Assembly (NCBI RefSeq): GCF_001423945.1
Contig: NZ_LMPU01000012.1
Span: forward strand, 62,001-126,000
Source: Pedobacter sp. Leaf194
GTDB taxonomy: Bacteria > Bacteroidota > Bacteroidia > Sphingobacteriales > Sphingobacteriaceae
Length of the DNA: 64,000 bases
Direction: 5' to 3'
The notes beneath the pieces are model-generated. The model ran no database searches. It worked only from the letters and a program-made list of their open reading frames with translations, and had not been told where the DNA came from. Positions 1 to 9,724 of this stretch are shown here, in pieces. Both the position numbers and the translations under genes were made by a program. Every line of letters begins with the position of its first letter. The first letter of the stretch is position 1.

Positions 1-376
1 GGTTGCCGAAAATTTTTGTAAAGGCATTTCGATTTATAAATAACTTTTCGGCTTCAAATGTTTGCTTGTTGTGCCTTATGATTGTTTCCATAAGGTTTTC
101 CCAAAGTTCTTCACTATCGCCCAGGTTTATGTAGTGAAATTTTTCTGATTCATAAAACTGAAGCGCCCCGAGGTAATTTTTTTCGGCAAGGGCAAAATCA
201 TCTGCAAAATCCCTTGCGCCTTTATGCTGGTCGGAAAGAATGATGAACCTATCACCTGCTTTGACTTCAAATATTTCGCCCCTCTTGCCCGGATTCGAGT
301 AAATGTTTTCGTAGAGCTTGGATAGCGCTTCCTGAATTCGCTGGTTATCCGGCCTCGATCCAAATCTGTTAGACAT
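1..376 (-). CDS. Metallophosphoesterase, N-terminal part (runs off the left edge)
   Basis: An open frame starts at the ATG complementary to 374-376 and continues without a stop to base 1, giving about 125 residues. It contains a calcineurin-like metallophosphoesterase signature: ILSDQHKG (D-x-H metal motif, near residue 50) and, about 40 residues later, LGDSEELWE (the GD metal motif). This spacing is usual for the first two metal-binding blocks of the family; the later GNH(D/E) and GHTH blocks would lie outside the window. Substrate cannot be told from this part. The gene is divergent from the DUF763 gene on the plus strand, with about 190 bp between them. No signal peptide is seen, so it is probably cytoplasmic. 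Confidence 0.75.
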   Translation of the reverse strand, partial: MSNRFGSRPDNQRIQEALSKLYENIYSNPGKRGEIFEVKAGDRFIILSDQHKGARDFADDFALAEKNYLGALQFYESEKFHYINLGDSEELWENLMETIIRHNKQTFEAEKLFINRNAFTKIFGN

Positions 377-562
377 TCTGACAATCCATCCGGTTAACAA
401 TTTCTGTAATAGTTTCCTCATTAACAATTTTGGGTATTTAGCAAAGTAACAAAAATCGGGAGCTTTAGTTTAACTGAACTAAGCAAGTTTATATGCTCAA
501 GGCTGGAAAAAAAAATATGGAAAATACAGGAATTGCAAGAAGAATTACTAATTTTGTTAGTA

Positions 563-1765
563 TTGAAAAGGTCAGGAAGTACAGATTTACCATTACATTA
601 CGGTCAGGTTCCGCCCTGGCTTGCAGAACGTATGGCCAAATTAGGTTTGGCAATCACTGAATCAATTTTGGCAGAGTATGGCAAGGCAGAGGTAATCAGA
701 AGAATGAGCAATCCATTCTGGTTCCAAAGTCTAGGCGCCGTTATGGGTATGGACTGGCATTCTTCAGGCATTACAACCTCTGTGATCGGTGCCTTAAAAA
801 AGTCTATCAATCCACGCTCAAAAGAACTTGGTATTTACATCTGTGGTGGAAAAGGGAAACACAGCAGGGCCACACCTGATGAACTTTTGAGAATTGCGGA
901 TAAAACGGGATTGAATGGAGCGGAGTTGGTACGAGCGAGTAAACTTAGTGCGAAAGTCGATAATACCGCCATTCAGGATGGATTTCAGCTTTATCTCCAC
1001 AGTTTTATTTTGAGCAGCGAAGGCGATTGGGCTGTTGTTCAGCAAGGCATGTGCGATTCCACATCGACGGCCAGACGCTATCACTGGCATTCAGAGAATT
1101 TAAAATCTTTTGTTGAAGAGCCTCATACTGCCGTTTGCGGTATAAACCAAGGGAAAATTTTAAATTTAACTGCTAATGAAGCGGCTGAAACGCGAACCAG
1201 CATGTTGGCGATTACGGATGAAAAACCAAATAAAATGCTCGCTGAAGTTCAGAAGTTAGTTATGCCTTCACATCACGATGTGCGGGCAAAAGACGTTGAT
1301 TTAAAAAGATTGGGTAGTATTTTGTGGTTGGCTCAGGAAAAAAAACCTGCTGATTTTGAGTCACTTTTGATGCTTGAAGGTATGGGGCCGAGAACGCTAC
1401 AATCAATGGCTTTAGTTAGTGAAGTGATTTATGGAACGCCTTCGCGTTTCAGCGACCCGGCCCGCTATTCTTTTGCAAACGGTGGTAAAGATGGCCACCC
1501 ATTTCCTGTACCCGTTAATGTTTACGACGAGACAATTAAGGTTTTGCAGAAAGCCGTTGAGATGGCAAAAATCGGTAACACTGATAAACAGCAGGCCATT
1601 AAAGCTTTACATCAGATTGCAAAAAATGCCGAACAGGACTTTGTTCCAAATATGGATTTCGACAGGTTAATAGAAAAGGAAAGAGCGGAAAGCTGGAAAT
1701 TTGGTGGACGCACAGTTTTCGGAATTGAAAAGCCACCTTCTGTGAAGCAGCTAAGCCTGTTTTAA
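563..1765 (+). CDS. DUF763 family protein
   Basis: A conserved protein of unknown function that I recognise as DUF763 from its N-terminal block KRSGSTDLPLHYGQVPPWL and the many conserved histidine and glycine positions after it. Near residue 285 it has LLMLEGMGPRTLQSMAL, which resembles a helix-hairpin-helix DNA-binding loop, so a nucleic-acid role is possible but is inference. The frame is open upstream to a TTG at 533. I chose the TTG at 563 because family members as I know them begin right at the MKRSG block. The only nearby ATG (517) is in another frame. The result is 400 residues, cytoplasmic, monocistronic, and convergent with gltBD across a strong hairpin. Confidence 0.8.
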   Translation: MKRSGSTDLPLHYGQVPPWLAERMAKLGLAITESILAEYGKAEVIRRMSNPFWFQSLGAVMGMDWHSSGITTSVIGALKKSINPRSKELGIYICGGKGKHSRATPDELLRIADKTGLNGAELVRASKLSAKVDNTAIQDGFQLYLHSFILSSEGDWAVVQQGMCDSTSTARRYHWHSENLKSFVEEPHTAVCGINQGKILNLTANEAAETRTSMLAITDEKPNKMLAEVQKLVMPSHHDVRAKDVDLKRLGSILWLAQEKKPADFESLLMLEGMGPRTLQSMALVSEVIYGTPSRFSDPARYSFANGGKDGHPFPVPVNVYDETIKVLQKAVEMAKIGNTDKQQAIKALHQIAKNAEQDFVPNMDFDRLIEKERAESWKFGGRTVFGIEKPPSVKQLSLF

Positions 1766-1772
1766 AACTAAA

Positions 1773-1799
1773 AAGGTCGCGACTTGAAGCCGCGACCTT
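1773..1799 (-). terminator. Hairpin terminator between DUF763 gene and gltD
   Basis: Perfect 9-bp stem AAGGTCGCG/CGCGACCTT with a 9-nt loop. Read on the minus strand it is followed by a T-rich run (TTTAGTTTTAAA), so it should end the gltBD transcript. On the plus side no T tract follows, but the stem may still protect the 3' end of the DUF763 mRNA. Confidence 0.8.
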
Positions 1800-1820
1800 A
1801 TGAAATAGTTGGTTTTAATT

Positions 1821-3287
1821 TTAAGCGTAAGCCACCGCATCACGGGATGCGAGCTTAGTTGTTCCCATCAAATATTCGTCAACCTTCCGGGCGGCTTCCC
1901 TACCCTCAGAAATGGCCCAAACAACCAAAGATTGTCCACGGCGAACATCGCCAGCGGCAAAAATTTTGGCTATATTAGTTTGATAAGTATGCTCCGAAGC
2001 CTTCACATTTCCACGGTTATCCAGCTCAACGCCCAACTTCTCTATTAAACCTTCTTTTTGGGGATGCAAGAAACCCATAGCCAGTAGCACAAGTTCGCAA
2101 GGCAAATCTCTTTCTGTACCGGCCACTTCTTTAAAACTTACCGGTCTGCCATTCGCATCAATTTCCCATTCAACATCGACAACTTTTAAAGCTTTCAGAT
2201 TACCATTTTCATCGGCAATAAAGTTTTTGGTATTTACCGACCATGCTCTTTGAGCACCTTCTTCATGCGATGAGGTGTTCTTCAGCAACATCGGATAGTT
2301 TGGCCAAGGCATATTTTCATTGCGGACCTGTGGCGGCATCGGCATAATTTCGAATTGCGTTACAGATTTTGCGCCGTGTCGGTTAGAAGTTCCTATACAG
2401 TCAGAGCCCGTATCGCCTCCACCAATTACAATTACATTTTTGCCACTGGCTAAAATATCTTCAACATCAAAAGTTCTGTCTGCCACCCGCTTATTTTGTT
2501 GTTTAAGGAAATCCATCGCAAAATGAACGCCTTTTGCTTCCCTGCCTGGAATCGACAAATCTCGGGGGATTGTTGAACCACCGGCTAAAACAACGGCGTT
2601 AAAATCTCTTAACAAGGTACTTATCTCTACGTTTTCGCCAACGTTCGCGTTACATCTAAAGATTATTCCTTCCTCTTTCATTAAATCTATGCGCCTGTCG
2701 ACGATATTTTTTTGCAGTTTGAAATCGGGAATTCCATACCTTAACAATCCGCCTGGCGCATCATCACGCTCGAAAACGGTTACTTCGTGGCCCACTTTAT
2801 TTAACTGTGCAGCAGCTGCTAAACCCGCCGGACCCGAACCGATTACAGCAACTTTTTTACCTGTTCTGATTAGCGGTGCTTTCGCTTGTATGTAACCTTT
2901 ATCAAAGGCAATTTCAATAATGTGTTTTTCAATCTCTTCAATTGATACCGGCGGGCGGTTAATGCCTAACACGCATGCAGATTCGCATGGTGCAGGACAA
3001 ATTCTTCCTGTAAATTCCGGAAAATTGTTGGTGCTCAATAAAATATTAGCAGCTAGTTCCCATTTAGCCTGGTAAACTGCTTCGTTAAATTCGGGTATTA
3101 CATTGCCCAACGGACAACCCGATTGGCAAAATGGAACCCCGCAATCCATGCAACGGGCTGCTTGTCTGTTTAATTCTTGTGCAGGCAATTCATTTAAAAA
3201 TTCGCCATAATGTTTTACTCTGGTTGCGGCCGCTTCTCTGGTCGGGGCAACTCTATCGTACTCTTGAAATCCTGTTACTTTTCCCAT
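1821..3287 (-). CDS. gltD: Glutamate synthase [NADPH] small subunit
   Basis: Beta subunit of glutamate synthase. It oxidises NAD(P)H through FAD and passes electrons via iron-sulfur clusters to GltB, which makes glutamate from 2-oxoglutarate and glutamine. The sequence shows the N-terminal cysteine-rich segment ([17 protein letters not shown] near residue 46 and [12 protein letters not shown] near residue 95) that binds [4Fe-4S] clusters. It also has an FAD-binding [13 protein letters not shown] near residue 150, [12 protein letters not shown] after it, an NAD(P)H-binding GGGDTGSDC near residue 290, and a C-terminal FAD contact [16 protein letters not shown]. The 488-residue length is normal. 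It starts 3 bp after the gltB stop, so the two are co-transcribed. Confidence 0.97.
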   Translation of the reverse strand: MGKVTGFQEYDRVAPTREAAATRVKHYGEFLNELPAQELNRQAARCMDCGVPFCQSGCPLGNVIPEFNEAVYQAKWELAANILLSTNNFPEFTGRICPAPCESACVLGINRPPVSIEEIEKHIIEIAFDKGYIQAKAPLIRTGKKVAVIGSGPAGLAAAAQLNKVGHEVTVFERDDAPGGLLRYGIPDFKLQKNIVDRRIDLMKEEGIIFRCNANVGENVEISTLLRDFNAVVLAGGSTIPRDLSIPGREAKGVHFAMDFLKQQNKRVADRTFDVEDILASGKNVIVIGGGDTGSDCIGTSNRHGAKSVTQFEIMPMPPQVRNENMPWPNYPMLLKNTSSHEEGAQRAWSVNTKNFIADENGNLKALKVVDVEWEIDANGRPVSFKEVAGTERDLPCELVLLAMGFLHPQKEGLIEKLGVELDNRGNVKASEHTYQTNIAKIFAAGDVRRGQSLVVWAISEGREAARKVDEYLMGTTKLASRDAVAYA

Positions 3288-3290
3288 GAC

Positions 3291-6200
3291 CTAGTGTGTG
3301 TTTACTTGTGACGCTCTTCTGCTTAAAACTGCTTTGTATTCTTTAGGGAACACCTTAATAAAATTGCCCGACTGATTTTTCCAATCGCTTAATATAAACT
3401 CCGCAACCTTACTATCTGTTAAACGGATATGTGTTTTAAGTAAAGCCAGAATTCTTTCTTCATCCTCGGTTAAAAGCGGATCTAAATCAACCATTTCTTT
3501 ATTGCATTTTCTGGCAAAAGTTTTATTAGGGTCGTAAATCCAGGCGATACCACCACTCATACCTGCAGCAAAATTGCTTCCCGTGTCGCCTAAAATCAAA
3601 ACTTCACCACCTGTCATATATTCACAACCATGGTCGCCAACACCTTCAACAACTGCAGTAGCACCAGAATTGCGGACGGCAAAACGCTCACCAGCCTTTC
3701 CGCGTGCAAATAATTCGCCTGAAGTTGCTCCGTAAAGTGCCACATTACCAATAATTATATTTTGTTCGGGAACGAACGTTGAGTTTGAGAATGGATAGAT
3801 AGCCAATCTTGCGCCTGATAAACCTTTACCAACGTAATCATTGGCTTCGCCTTCAAGCGAAAGCGTAACGCCCCTGGTGTTGAAAGCGCCAAAACTTTGC
3901 CCGGCAGAACCAACAAATTTGAAGTTAATTGTATCTGGTGGAAGTCCGGCGCCTAAATGCACCTTCGATATCTCATTTGATAACATGGTACCCAGCGCAC
4001 GGTCTGTATTTTTCACCTCAAAGCTTGCGAAAATTGGTTCATTATGGTCTATCGCGGGCTTAGCGGCAGCAATAAGCTGATGATCCAAAACATTTTCAAG
4101 TCCGTGGTCCTGACTTTCGGTATTAAATAACGGCAATCCGTTTTCTTCAGCTTTAAATAAAATTGGAGATAAATCCAGATATTTTAGTTTCCAGTCTTCA
4201 GCAGGCAACTCGCGTACTTTCAAAATATCTGCCTGGCCAACCATTTCGTTAACGCTTCTAAAGCCAAGTTCGGCCATTATTTCACGTAACTCTTCCGCTA
4301 AGAAATGGAATAAGTTAACCACATGATCTGCATCTCCTGTAAATAACTTTCTCAGTTCAGGATCTTGGGTTGCAACACCAACCGGACAAGTATTTAGATG
4401 ACATTTGCGCATCATGATACAGCCTGCAGTAACCAAGGCGGCCGTGGCCACGCCAAATTCTTCGGCGCCAAGCAGCGCTGCAATTGCAATGTCTCTACCT
4501 GTTTTTAGTTGCCCATCGGTTTGCAGTACGATTCGGTTACGCAGCTTATTTTTCACCAATGTTTGATGCGCCTCTGCCAAACCAAGTTCCCATGGTAAAC
4601 CAGCGTGTTGAATAGAAGTAAGTGGCGAAGCACCTGTTCCACCGTCAAAACCCGAAACCAGAATCACATCTGCGTGGGCTTTTGCCACGCCTGCAGCGAT
4701 GGTTCCAACACCCGCTTTTGAAACTAGTTTAACGTTAATCCTGGCCGCACGATTAGCATTTTTTAAATCAAAAATTAATTGTGCCAAATCTTCGATTGAA
4801 TAAATATCGTGGTGTGGCGGTGGAGAAATTAAGCCAACGCCAGGCGTTGAATGACGAACTTTTGCAATCCAATCGTCTACTTTATGTCCCGGTAATTGTC
4901 CGCCTTCGCCAGGTTTTGCACCTTGGGCCATTTTAATCTGCAATTCATCAGCGTTGGTTAAGTAATAACTGGTTACCCCGAAACGTGCTGATGCAACTTG
5001 CTTAATCGCAGACCGCATGCTGTCGCCATTTGGCAATTTTGTATAGCGCATTTCATCCTCACCACCTTCACCAGTATTACTTTTTCCGCCAATGCGGTTC
5101 ATTGCAATTGCTAAAGTGGAATGTGCCTCGTGAGAAATGGACCCGAACGACATTGCTCCTGTTGCAAATCGCTTTAAAATCTCCGTTGTAGATTCAACTT
5201 CATTTAAGGGCACAGACGTGCGACTGTAATTAAACTCGAACAAACCACGAATCGTGTAAGCCTGCTGTGTTTGCTCGTTCACGAGTTTCGAATACTGTTT
5301 AAAAATATTGTAATCGTTTTTACGCGTTGCGTTTTGCAGCAAATGAATGGTTTGCGGGTTAAACAAATGCGCTTCGCCACGGCGGCGGAATTTATAAGTG
5401 CCGCCGGCAGGCAATAAATTTTCTGTTTGCGTTGCCGGACCAAAACTACGGTGATGTTTAACCAGTGTTTCTTTCGCAATTTCATCCAGCCCTAAACCGC
5501 CGATTCGGGAAACTGCACCTGTGAAATAGGTATTAACCACCTGTTTGTTTAAGCCTAAGATTTCGAAAATCTGAGCACCCTGATAAGACTGGAGGGTGGA
5601 AATGCCCATCTTCGAAAAGATTTTCAGCAAGCCACTATTCACGGCATAAATGTAATTTTTAGTTAACTGCTCAGCCGATAATCCAGATTCGCTTTGGAAA
5701 CCATTTATCGTTTCTAAAGCCAGATAAGGGTTAATAGCAGTTACGCCAAAACCCAGCAAGGTCGCGAAGTGATGGACCTCCCAAATATCTCCACCTTCGA
5801 TTACGATACCCACAGCACCACGATAACCTTTACGGATCAAGTGATGATGTACAGCTGAAACCGCTAATAAAGATGGCATTGCAGCATGTTCCGAATCGAT
5901 TGCCCTATCGGTTAGAACAATAACCTGAAAGCCATCTTCAACAGCATCAACGGCATAACGACATAAGCGATCTAATGCTTTTGCCATAGCGCCGGGCTTT
6001 CCATCCGCCCTAAAATATGTTTGTAAAGTTTTAGCCTGAAAAACGCCTGTATCAATACTTCTAAGTTTTTCAAGTTCCTGGTTGGTTAATATCGGATGCT
6101 TAATTGCTACACAATGTGATTGTAGTGGGTTTTCTTCCAATAGATTACCATTGCTTCCCATAAAACTGGCCAAACTCATCACTACTTTTTCGCGGATTGG

Positions 6201-7790
6201 GTCGATTGGTGGGTTGGTAACCTGGGCAAAAAGCTGCTTAAAGTAGTTTGATAGGTGTTGCGGCCGCTTAGATAAAATTGCTAACGGTGTATCGGTTCCC
6301 ATCGAACCAATTGGTTCTTTTGCTTCGATAGCCATCGGTTTAAGCAACAGATCGATATCTTCCCTGCTGTAACCAAAAACCTGCTGATATTTAAAAATCG
6401 ATTCTTCGGATAAGCCTGTAAACATTACACGTGGCTCTGGTAACTCTTCTAAACGAATTTGATATTGATTTATCCAATCGGCATAAGGGCTTTTACCACA
6501 AACCTGAGTTTTAATTTCTTCATCGCTGATAATACGGCCCTGTTCCATATCTACAACAAACATTTTGCCCGGTGTTAATCGCCCTTTCTCAATAATTGTA
6601 CTTTGGTCAATCGCTAAAGCCCCGGCTTCAGAGCCCATAATAACGCGGTCGTCGGAAGTTATTGCATAGCGGGACGGACGCAGGCCGTTGCGGTCTAACG
6701 TTGCGCCAATCAACTTACCATCGGTAAAGGCAATCGCCGCTGGTCCATCCCAAGGCTCCATTAAAGTAGCATGAAATTCGTAAAATGCCCGCTTCACCGG
6801 GTCCATATCTTCATTTCCATCCCATGCTTCCGGTACAAGCATCATTAGCACATGCGGCAGCGTTCTGCCTGCATGAAGTAATAGTTCAATAACATTATCT
6901 AAACAGCCTGAATCTGAATTGGTTTCATCGATTACAGGGAGTAACATATCCAACTCTTCGGGGGTAAAATATGCCGAGGCAAAAGATTTAACGCCGGCTC
7001 TGAACCAGTTTAAATTTCCCTGTAAAGTATTTATCTCACCATTATGCGCTATAAAACGGAATGGCTGTGCAAGCCTCCAGGAAGGAAAAGTGTTGGTAGC
7101 AAAACGTGAATGGACAAGTCCTAGCGCAGAAACAACCCGCTTATCACTTAAATCAGTAAAATAAGTGCGCACCTGCAGTGATGTCAACTGCCCTTTATAA
7201 ATGATGGTTTGCGCAGAGAGGGAAACAATATAAAAATCTTTACCACCGTGAACGGTGTTGGTGATTAACTTTATCAGGTAGTTTTTAAAGATGTAAAGTT
7301 TTCGTTCAAAATCTGCACCTGGATTAACTGCGTAAGGACGGGCAATAAATACCTGTTCAATTTCCGGTTCTACCGAAAGCGCCATATTTCCGATGTCATT
7401 GGTATCGGTTTCTACCTTTCTAAAACCTAAAATTTCCAGTCCAAGTTTCTCTGCTGCACGATATATAAGCTCTCTGCATTCTTCTCTTGAACGAATATCT
7501 TTTGGCATAAAAAGCATGCCGACACCATAGTTATCGGTTGCTGGAAGGCTAAAGCCCGCTTTCAGGCACTCGTCGTAAAAAAATTCGTGAGGAATCTGAA
7601 TCATAATACCTGCACCATCGCCTGTATTTGGTTCGGCCCCACATGCCCCTCTATGATCTAGATTCTCTAAAATAGTAAGTGCATCGGAGATTATTTGATG
7701 CGATTTTCGCCCTTTCACATGCGCAACAAACCCGATGCCGCAGGCGTCGTGTTCAAATTGCGCATTGTACAATCCACTGTTTGGTTCCAT
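3291..7790 (-). CDS. gltB: Glutamate synthase large subunit
   Basis: Alpha subunit of glutamate synthase, of normal length (1499 residues). In order: a class-II glutamine amidotransferase domain with its nucleophile Cys17 in HDACGIGF, exposed after removal of a short propeptide; a central domain; an FMN-binding synthase domain with PGEGGQLPGHKV and GGTGASPL; a [3Fe-4S] ligand segment CIMMRKCHLNTCPVG; and the C-terminal GXGXG beta-helix domain (for example GATSGELFARG). The frame is open to a TTG 45 bp upstream. I use the ATG at 7790 because it leaves a short propeptide of the usual size. First gene of the gltBD operon. Confidence 0.97.
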   Translation of the reverse strand: MEPNSGLYNAQFEHDACGIGFVAHVKGRKSHQIISDALTILENLDHRGACGAEPNTGDGAGIMIQIPHEFFYDECLKAGFSLPATDNYGVGMLFMPKDIRSREECRELIYRAAEKLGLEILGFRKVETDTNDIGNMALSVEPEIEQVFIARPYAVNPGADFERKLYIFKNYLIKLITNTVHGGKDFYIVSLSAQTIIYKGQLTSLQVRTYFTDLSDKRVVSALGLVHSRFATNTFPSWRLAQPFRFIAHNGEINTLQGNLNWFRAGVKSFASAYFTPEELDMLLPVIDETNSDSGCLDNVIELLLHAGRTLPHVLMMLVPEAWDGNEDMDPVKRAFYEFHATLMEPWDGPAAIAFTDGKLIGATLDRNGLRPSRYAITSDDRVIMGSEAGALAIDQSTIIEKGRLTPGKMFVVDMEQGRIISDEEIKTQVCGKSPYADWINQYQIRLEELPEPRVMFTGLSEESIFKYQQVFGYSREDIDLLLKPMAIEAKEPIGSMGTDTPLAILSKRPQHLSNYFKQLFAQVTNPPIDPIREKVVMSLASFMGSNGNLLEENPLQSHCVAIKHPILTNQELEKLRSIDTGVFQAKTLQTYFRADGKPGAMAKALDRLCRYAVDAVEDGFQVIVLTDRAIDSEHAAMPSLLAVSAVHHHLIRKGYRGAVGIVIEGGDIWEVHHFATLLGFGVTAINPYLALETINGFQSESGLSAEQLTKNYIYAVNSGLLKIFSKMGISTLQSYQGAQIFEILGLNKQVVNTYFTGAVSRIGGLGLDEIAKETLVKHHRSFGPATQTENLLPAGGTYKFRRRGEAHLFNPQTIHLLQNATRKNDYNIFKQYSKLVNEQTQQAYTIRGLFEFNYSRTSVPLNEVESTTEILKRFATGAMSFGSISHEAHSTLAIAMNRIGGKSNTGEGGEDEMRYTKLPNGDSMRSAIKQVASARFGVTSYYLTNADELQIKMAQGAKPGEGGQLPGHKVDDWIAKVRHSTPGVGLISPPPHHDIYSIEDLAQLIFDLKNANRAARINVKLVSKAGVGTIAAGVAKAHADVILVSGFDGGTGASPLTSIQHAGLPWELGLAEAHQTLVKNKLRNRIVLQTDGQLKTGRDIAIAALLGAEEFGVATAALVTAGCIMMRKCHLNTCPVGVATQDPELRKLFTGDADHVVNLFHFLAEELREIMAELGFRSVNEMVGQADILKVRELPAEDWKLKYLDLSPILFKAEENGLPLFNTESQDHGLENVLDHQLIAAAKPAIDHNEPIFASFEVKNTDRALGTMLSNEISKVHLGAGLPPDTINFKFVGSAGQSFGAFNTRGVTLSLEGEANDYVGKGLSGARLAIYPFSNSTFVPEQNIIIGNVALYGATSGELFARGKAGERFAVRNSGATAVVEGVGDHGCEYMTGGEVLILGDTGSNFAAGMSGGIAWIYDPNKTFARKCNKEMVDLDPLLTEDEERILALLKTHIRLTDSKVAEFILSDWKNQSGNFIKVFPKEYKAVLSRRASQVNTH

Positions 7791-8178
7791 TCTTTGCTCG
7801 TTAGTTGTTAGTGTATAGGAAACACTAAGATACAAAAAAGAAAGACCAAATTACAGGATTGACACCATTTTTAGAATAATTTTAGCCATAAAGCAATAAT
7901 AACTAACTAAATTAAAATTTCGATAACGATGAACCCGATAAATTAACAAAATCATAAAGCCGATATTTATTTAAAATCGTTCTAAAAATCAATTTTAAAA
8001 CCTAAACCGATTTACATCTATATTTAATAATGAATGTAAATTTTATAAATGAATAAAATTTACATATTAATATTTTCGTTTGCTCCTGTAATTTCTGTTA
8101 TCGCATCAGAAAACGAATTTTATCAATTTACTAATCAATGATATAGCATTAATGACTAAAAAATTAGAAAAATGCATT
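7791..8178. other. AT-rich intergenic stretch upstream of gltB and the SRP RNA
   Basis: About 390 bp with no credible reading frame and no RNA fold that I can recognise. It must contain the gltB promoter, but I see no exact match to the TAnnTTTG consensus on the minus strand. The closest is the complement of 7848-7856, which has one base missing in the spacer. Confidence 0.5.
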
Positions 8179-8207
8179 TTGCGGAACAACATCTTTTTCT
8201 ACCTTTG
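8179..8207 (+). promoter_or_regulatory. Bacteroidota-type promoter of the SRP RNA gene
   Basis: TTG at 8179-8181, 18 bp, then TACCTTTG at 8200-8207, an exact match to the Bacteroidota -7 consensus TAnnTTTG. The mature RNA should begin 4-5 nt downstream, which fits the usual start-site distance. Confidence 0.8.
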
Positions 8208-8210
8208 TGG

Positions 8211-8308
8211 CGGGCAAGTCTTTTACGACCAGCTCCCTTTGAACTCCCCCAGGGTGGGAACGCAGCAAGGGTAGAAGGTTGTAGCGGTGCGATAGAAGGT
8301 GCTTGCCC
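8211..8308 (+). ncRNA. ffs: Signal recognition particle RNA, small (4.5S-like) type
   Basis: RNA component of the SRP that binds Ffh and targets nascent membrane proteins. The apical domain is recognisable by GGGAACGCAGCAAGGGTAG (8256 onwards), which contains the conserved GGAA tetraloop region and symmetric internal loop. The ends pair as GGGCAAG (8212-8218) with CTTGCCC (8302-8308), making a closed hairpin of about 98 nt. A run of eight T follows directly as the intrinsic terminator. It sits between divergent gltB and the transaldolase gene with its own promoter. Confidence 0.92.
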
Positions 8309-8330
8309 TTTTTTTTCTTTTCCCTTAATC

Positions 8331-8359
8331 CCCTGAAGGGGGAATTAAATTCTTCAGGG
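8331..8359. repeat. Small inverted repeat in the transaldolase leader
   Basis: CCCTGAAG (8331-8338) pairs with CTTCAGGG (8352-8359), and an alternative CCCC-TGAA-GGGG hairpin overlaps the left arm. It lies 38 bp before the transaldolase ATG. Function unknown; it could be a leader structure or a dispersed intergenic palindrome. Confidence 0.4.
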
Positions 8360-8396
8360 TTGAATCATAAACTCAAATATTTAAGAATTTATAACC

Positions 8397-9056
8397 ATGA
8401 AATTTTTTATCGACACAGCAAACCTTGATCAAATCAGGGAAGCACAAGATTTAGGCATTTTAGATGGCGTAACTACTAACCCTAGCTTAATGGCTAAAGA
8501 AGGTATTACGGGTGATGAGAATGTAATTAACCACTACAAAGCGATTTGTGATATTGTTGACAATAACGTTAGCGCTGAGGTAATTTCGACAACTTTCGAC
8601 GAAATTGTTAAAGAGGGCGAAGCTCTTGCGGCACTTAACCCGAAAATCGTTGTGAAAGTTCCAATGATTAAAGATGGTGTTAAAGCGATAAAATACTTTT
8701 CATCAAAAGGAATAAAAACAAATTGCACACTAATTTTTTCAGCTGGTCAGGCGTTACTGGCAGCGAAAGCCGGTGCAACCTACGTTTCGCCATTTTTAGG
8801 TCGTTTAGACGATATTTCGAGTGATGGACTTGTACTTATTGAAGACATCAGAACAATTTTTGATAACTACGGTTACGAAACTCAAATTTTAGCTGCCTCA
8901 ATCCGCGGACCGTTACACATTGTAAACTGCGCAAAATTGGGTGCCGACGTTATTACAGCACCTTTAGCTGCAATTGTTGGCTTGTTGAAACACCCGCTAA
9001 CGGATAGCGGTTTGGCTACCTTCCTGGCCGACCACGCTAAGGCGGCCGGTAAATAA
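8397..9056 (+). CDS. fsa: Transaldolase / fructose-6-phosphate aldolase family (TalC/MipB type)
   Basis: Small (219-residue) class-I aldolase of the FSA/TalC subfamily that forms a Schiff base in sugar-phosphate C3 transfer or cleavage. Visible family marks are the start [10 protein letters not shown] with Asp6, [11 protein letters not shown] near residue 25, Schiff-base Lys87 in VVKVPM, NCTLIFS near residue 108, and the C-terminal [18 protein letters not shown]. Length and motifs separate it from the long TalB transaldolases. Whether it acts as transaldolase or F6P aldolase cannot be settled by sequence alone. Cytoplasmic; monocistronic, with a hairpin terminator behind it. Confidence 0.9.
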   Translation: MKFFIDTANLDQIREAQDLGILDGVTTNPSLMAKEGITGDENVINHYKAICDIVDNNVSAEVISTTFDEIVKEGEALAALNPKIVVKVPMIKDGVKAIKYFSSKGIKTNCTLIFSAGQALLAAKAGATYVSPFLGRLDDISSDGLVLIEDIRTIFDNYGYETQILAASIRGPLHIVNCAKLGADVITAPLAAIVGLLKHPLTDSGLATFLADHAKAAGK

Positions 9057-9078
9057 CTAAATACAATATTTCAAAAAA

Positions 9079-9113
9079 ATGCCTTAAGCTATAAAGTTTA
9101 AGGCATTTTTTTT
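9079..9113. terminator. Bidirectional intrinsic terminator
   Basis: ATGCCTTAAGC pairs with GTTTAAGGCAT (one G-T pair) around a 6-nt loop. It is followed on the plus strand by eight T, and preceded by seven A that become a T tract on the minus strand. It serves both the transaldolase gene and the convergent gmhB-like gene. Confidence 0.9.
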
Positions 9114-9122
9114 ATCTTACTT

Positions 9123-9617
9123 TTACGAAGCTAGTACGTTCTTCACGGTTTCGTAATCAATTTGCTCATCAGGCTCAATCAAGATTCCCTTAACCCCTGC
9201 CCCATTTGCGGCCTCAAGATCCCTTGGCTTATCGCCTATCATAACCGATAATTTCGGGTCGATATCATACATATCTATCGCATCTAAAATCATCCCCGAT
9301 TTAGGTTTACGGCATTTGCATTCGCCGCCAACTGTTGGGTGGTGCGGGCAATAATAAAAGCCGGCAATATCTGCGCCTTTTGCTACAAAAGCATTTCTTA
9401 GCATTTGGTGCATAATGGCCAGCTCCTGTTCAGTATATCGCTTTAACGCAATGCCACCCTGGTTTGTGATAACAATTAACAGATAGCCTTCATCATAAAA
9501 TCTTTTCAGAACCGGAATCTGGTAATCTAATATTTTAAAATCTTCAACGCGACAGATGTAATCGTATATTTCGTGATTCAGAACGCCGTCACGGTCGAGA
9601 AAAATAGCTTTGTTCAT
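9123..9617 (-). CDS. gmhB: HAD-superfamily D-glycero-beta-manno-heptose-1,7-bisphosphate 7-phosphatase-like protein
   Basis: 164-residue HAD phosphatase. Motif I is FLDRDGVLN (nucleophile Asp8, acid Asp10), motif II is ITNQGG (residues 50-55), the conserved lysine is in CRKPKSGM, and motif III/IV is MIGDKPRDLEAA. The family's zinc-binding insert is present as Cys90, His92, Cys100 and Cys102 (YYCPHHPT...GECKCRKP). GmhB removes the C7 phosphate in ADP-heptose synthesis for LPS core; related histidinol-phosphatases share the fold. Other heptose genes are absent nearby, so the exact substrate is inferred from family only. It lies 107 bp downstream of the sugar transporter on the same strand. Confidence 0.85.
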   Translation of the reverse strand: MNKAIFLDRDGVLNHEIYDYICRVEDFKILDYQIPVLKRFYDEGYLLIVITNQGGIALKRYTEQELAIMHQMLRNAFVAKGADIAGFYYCPHHPTVGGECKCRKPKSGMILDAIDMYDIDPKLSVMIGDKPRDLEAANGAGVKGILIEPDEQIDYETVKNVLAS

Positions 9618-9724
9618 TTATGGATTGTGATTTATAAACATAACCGGGTTTAACCGATTCGTGTTGTAAATAATTGCTCAAATTAACTGAAAATTACCCG
9701 CAATGGAAAATCTCAGCAAATCTA

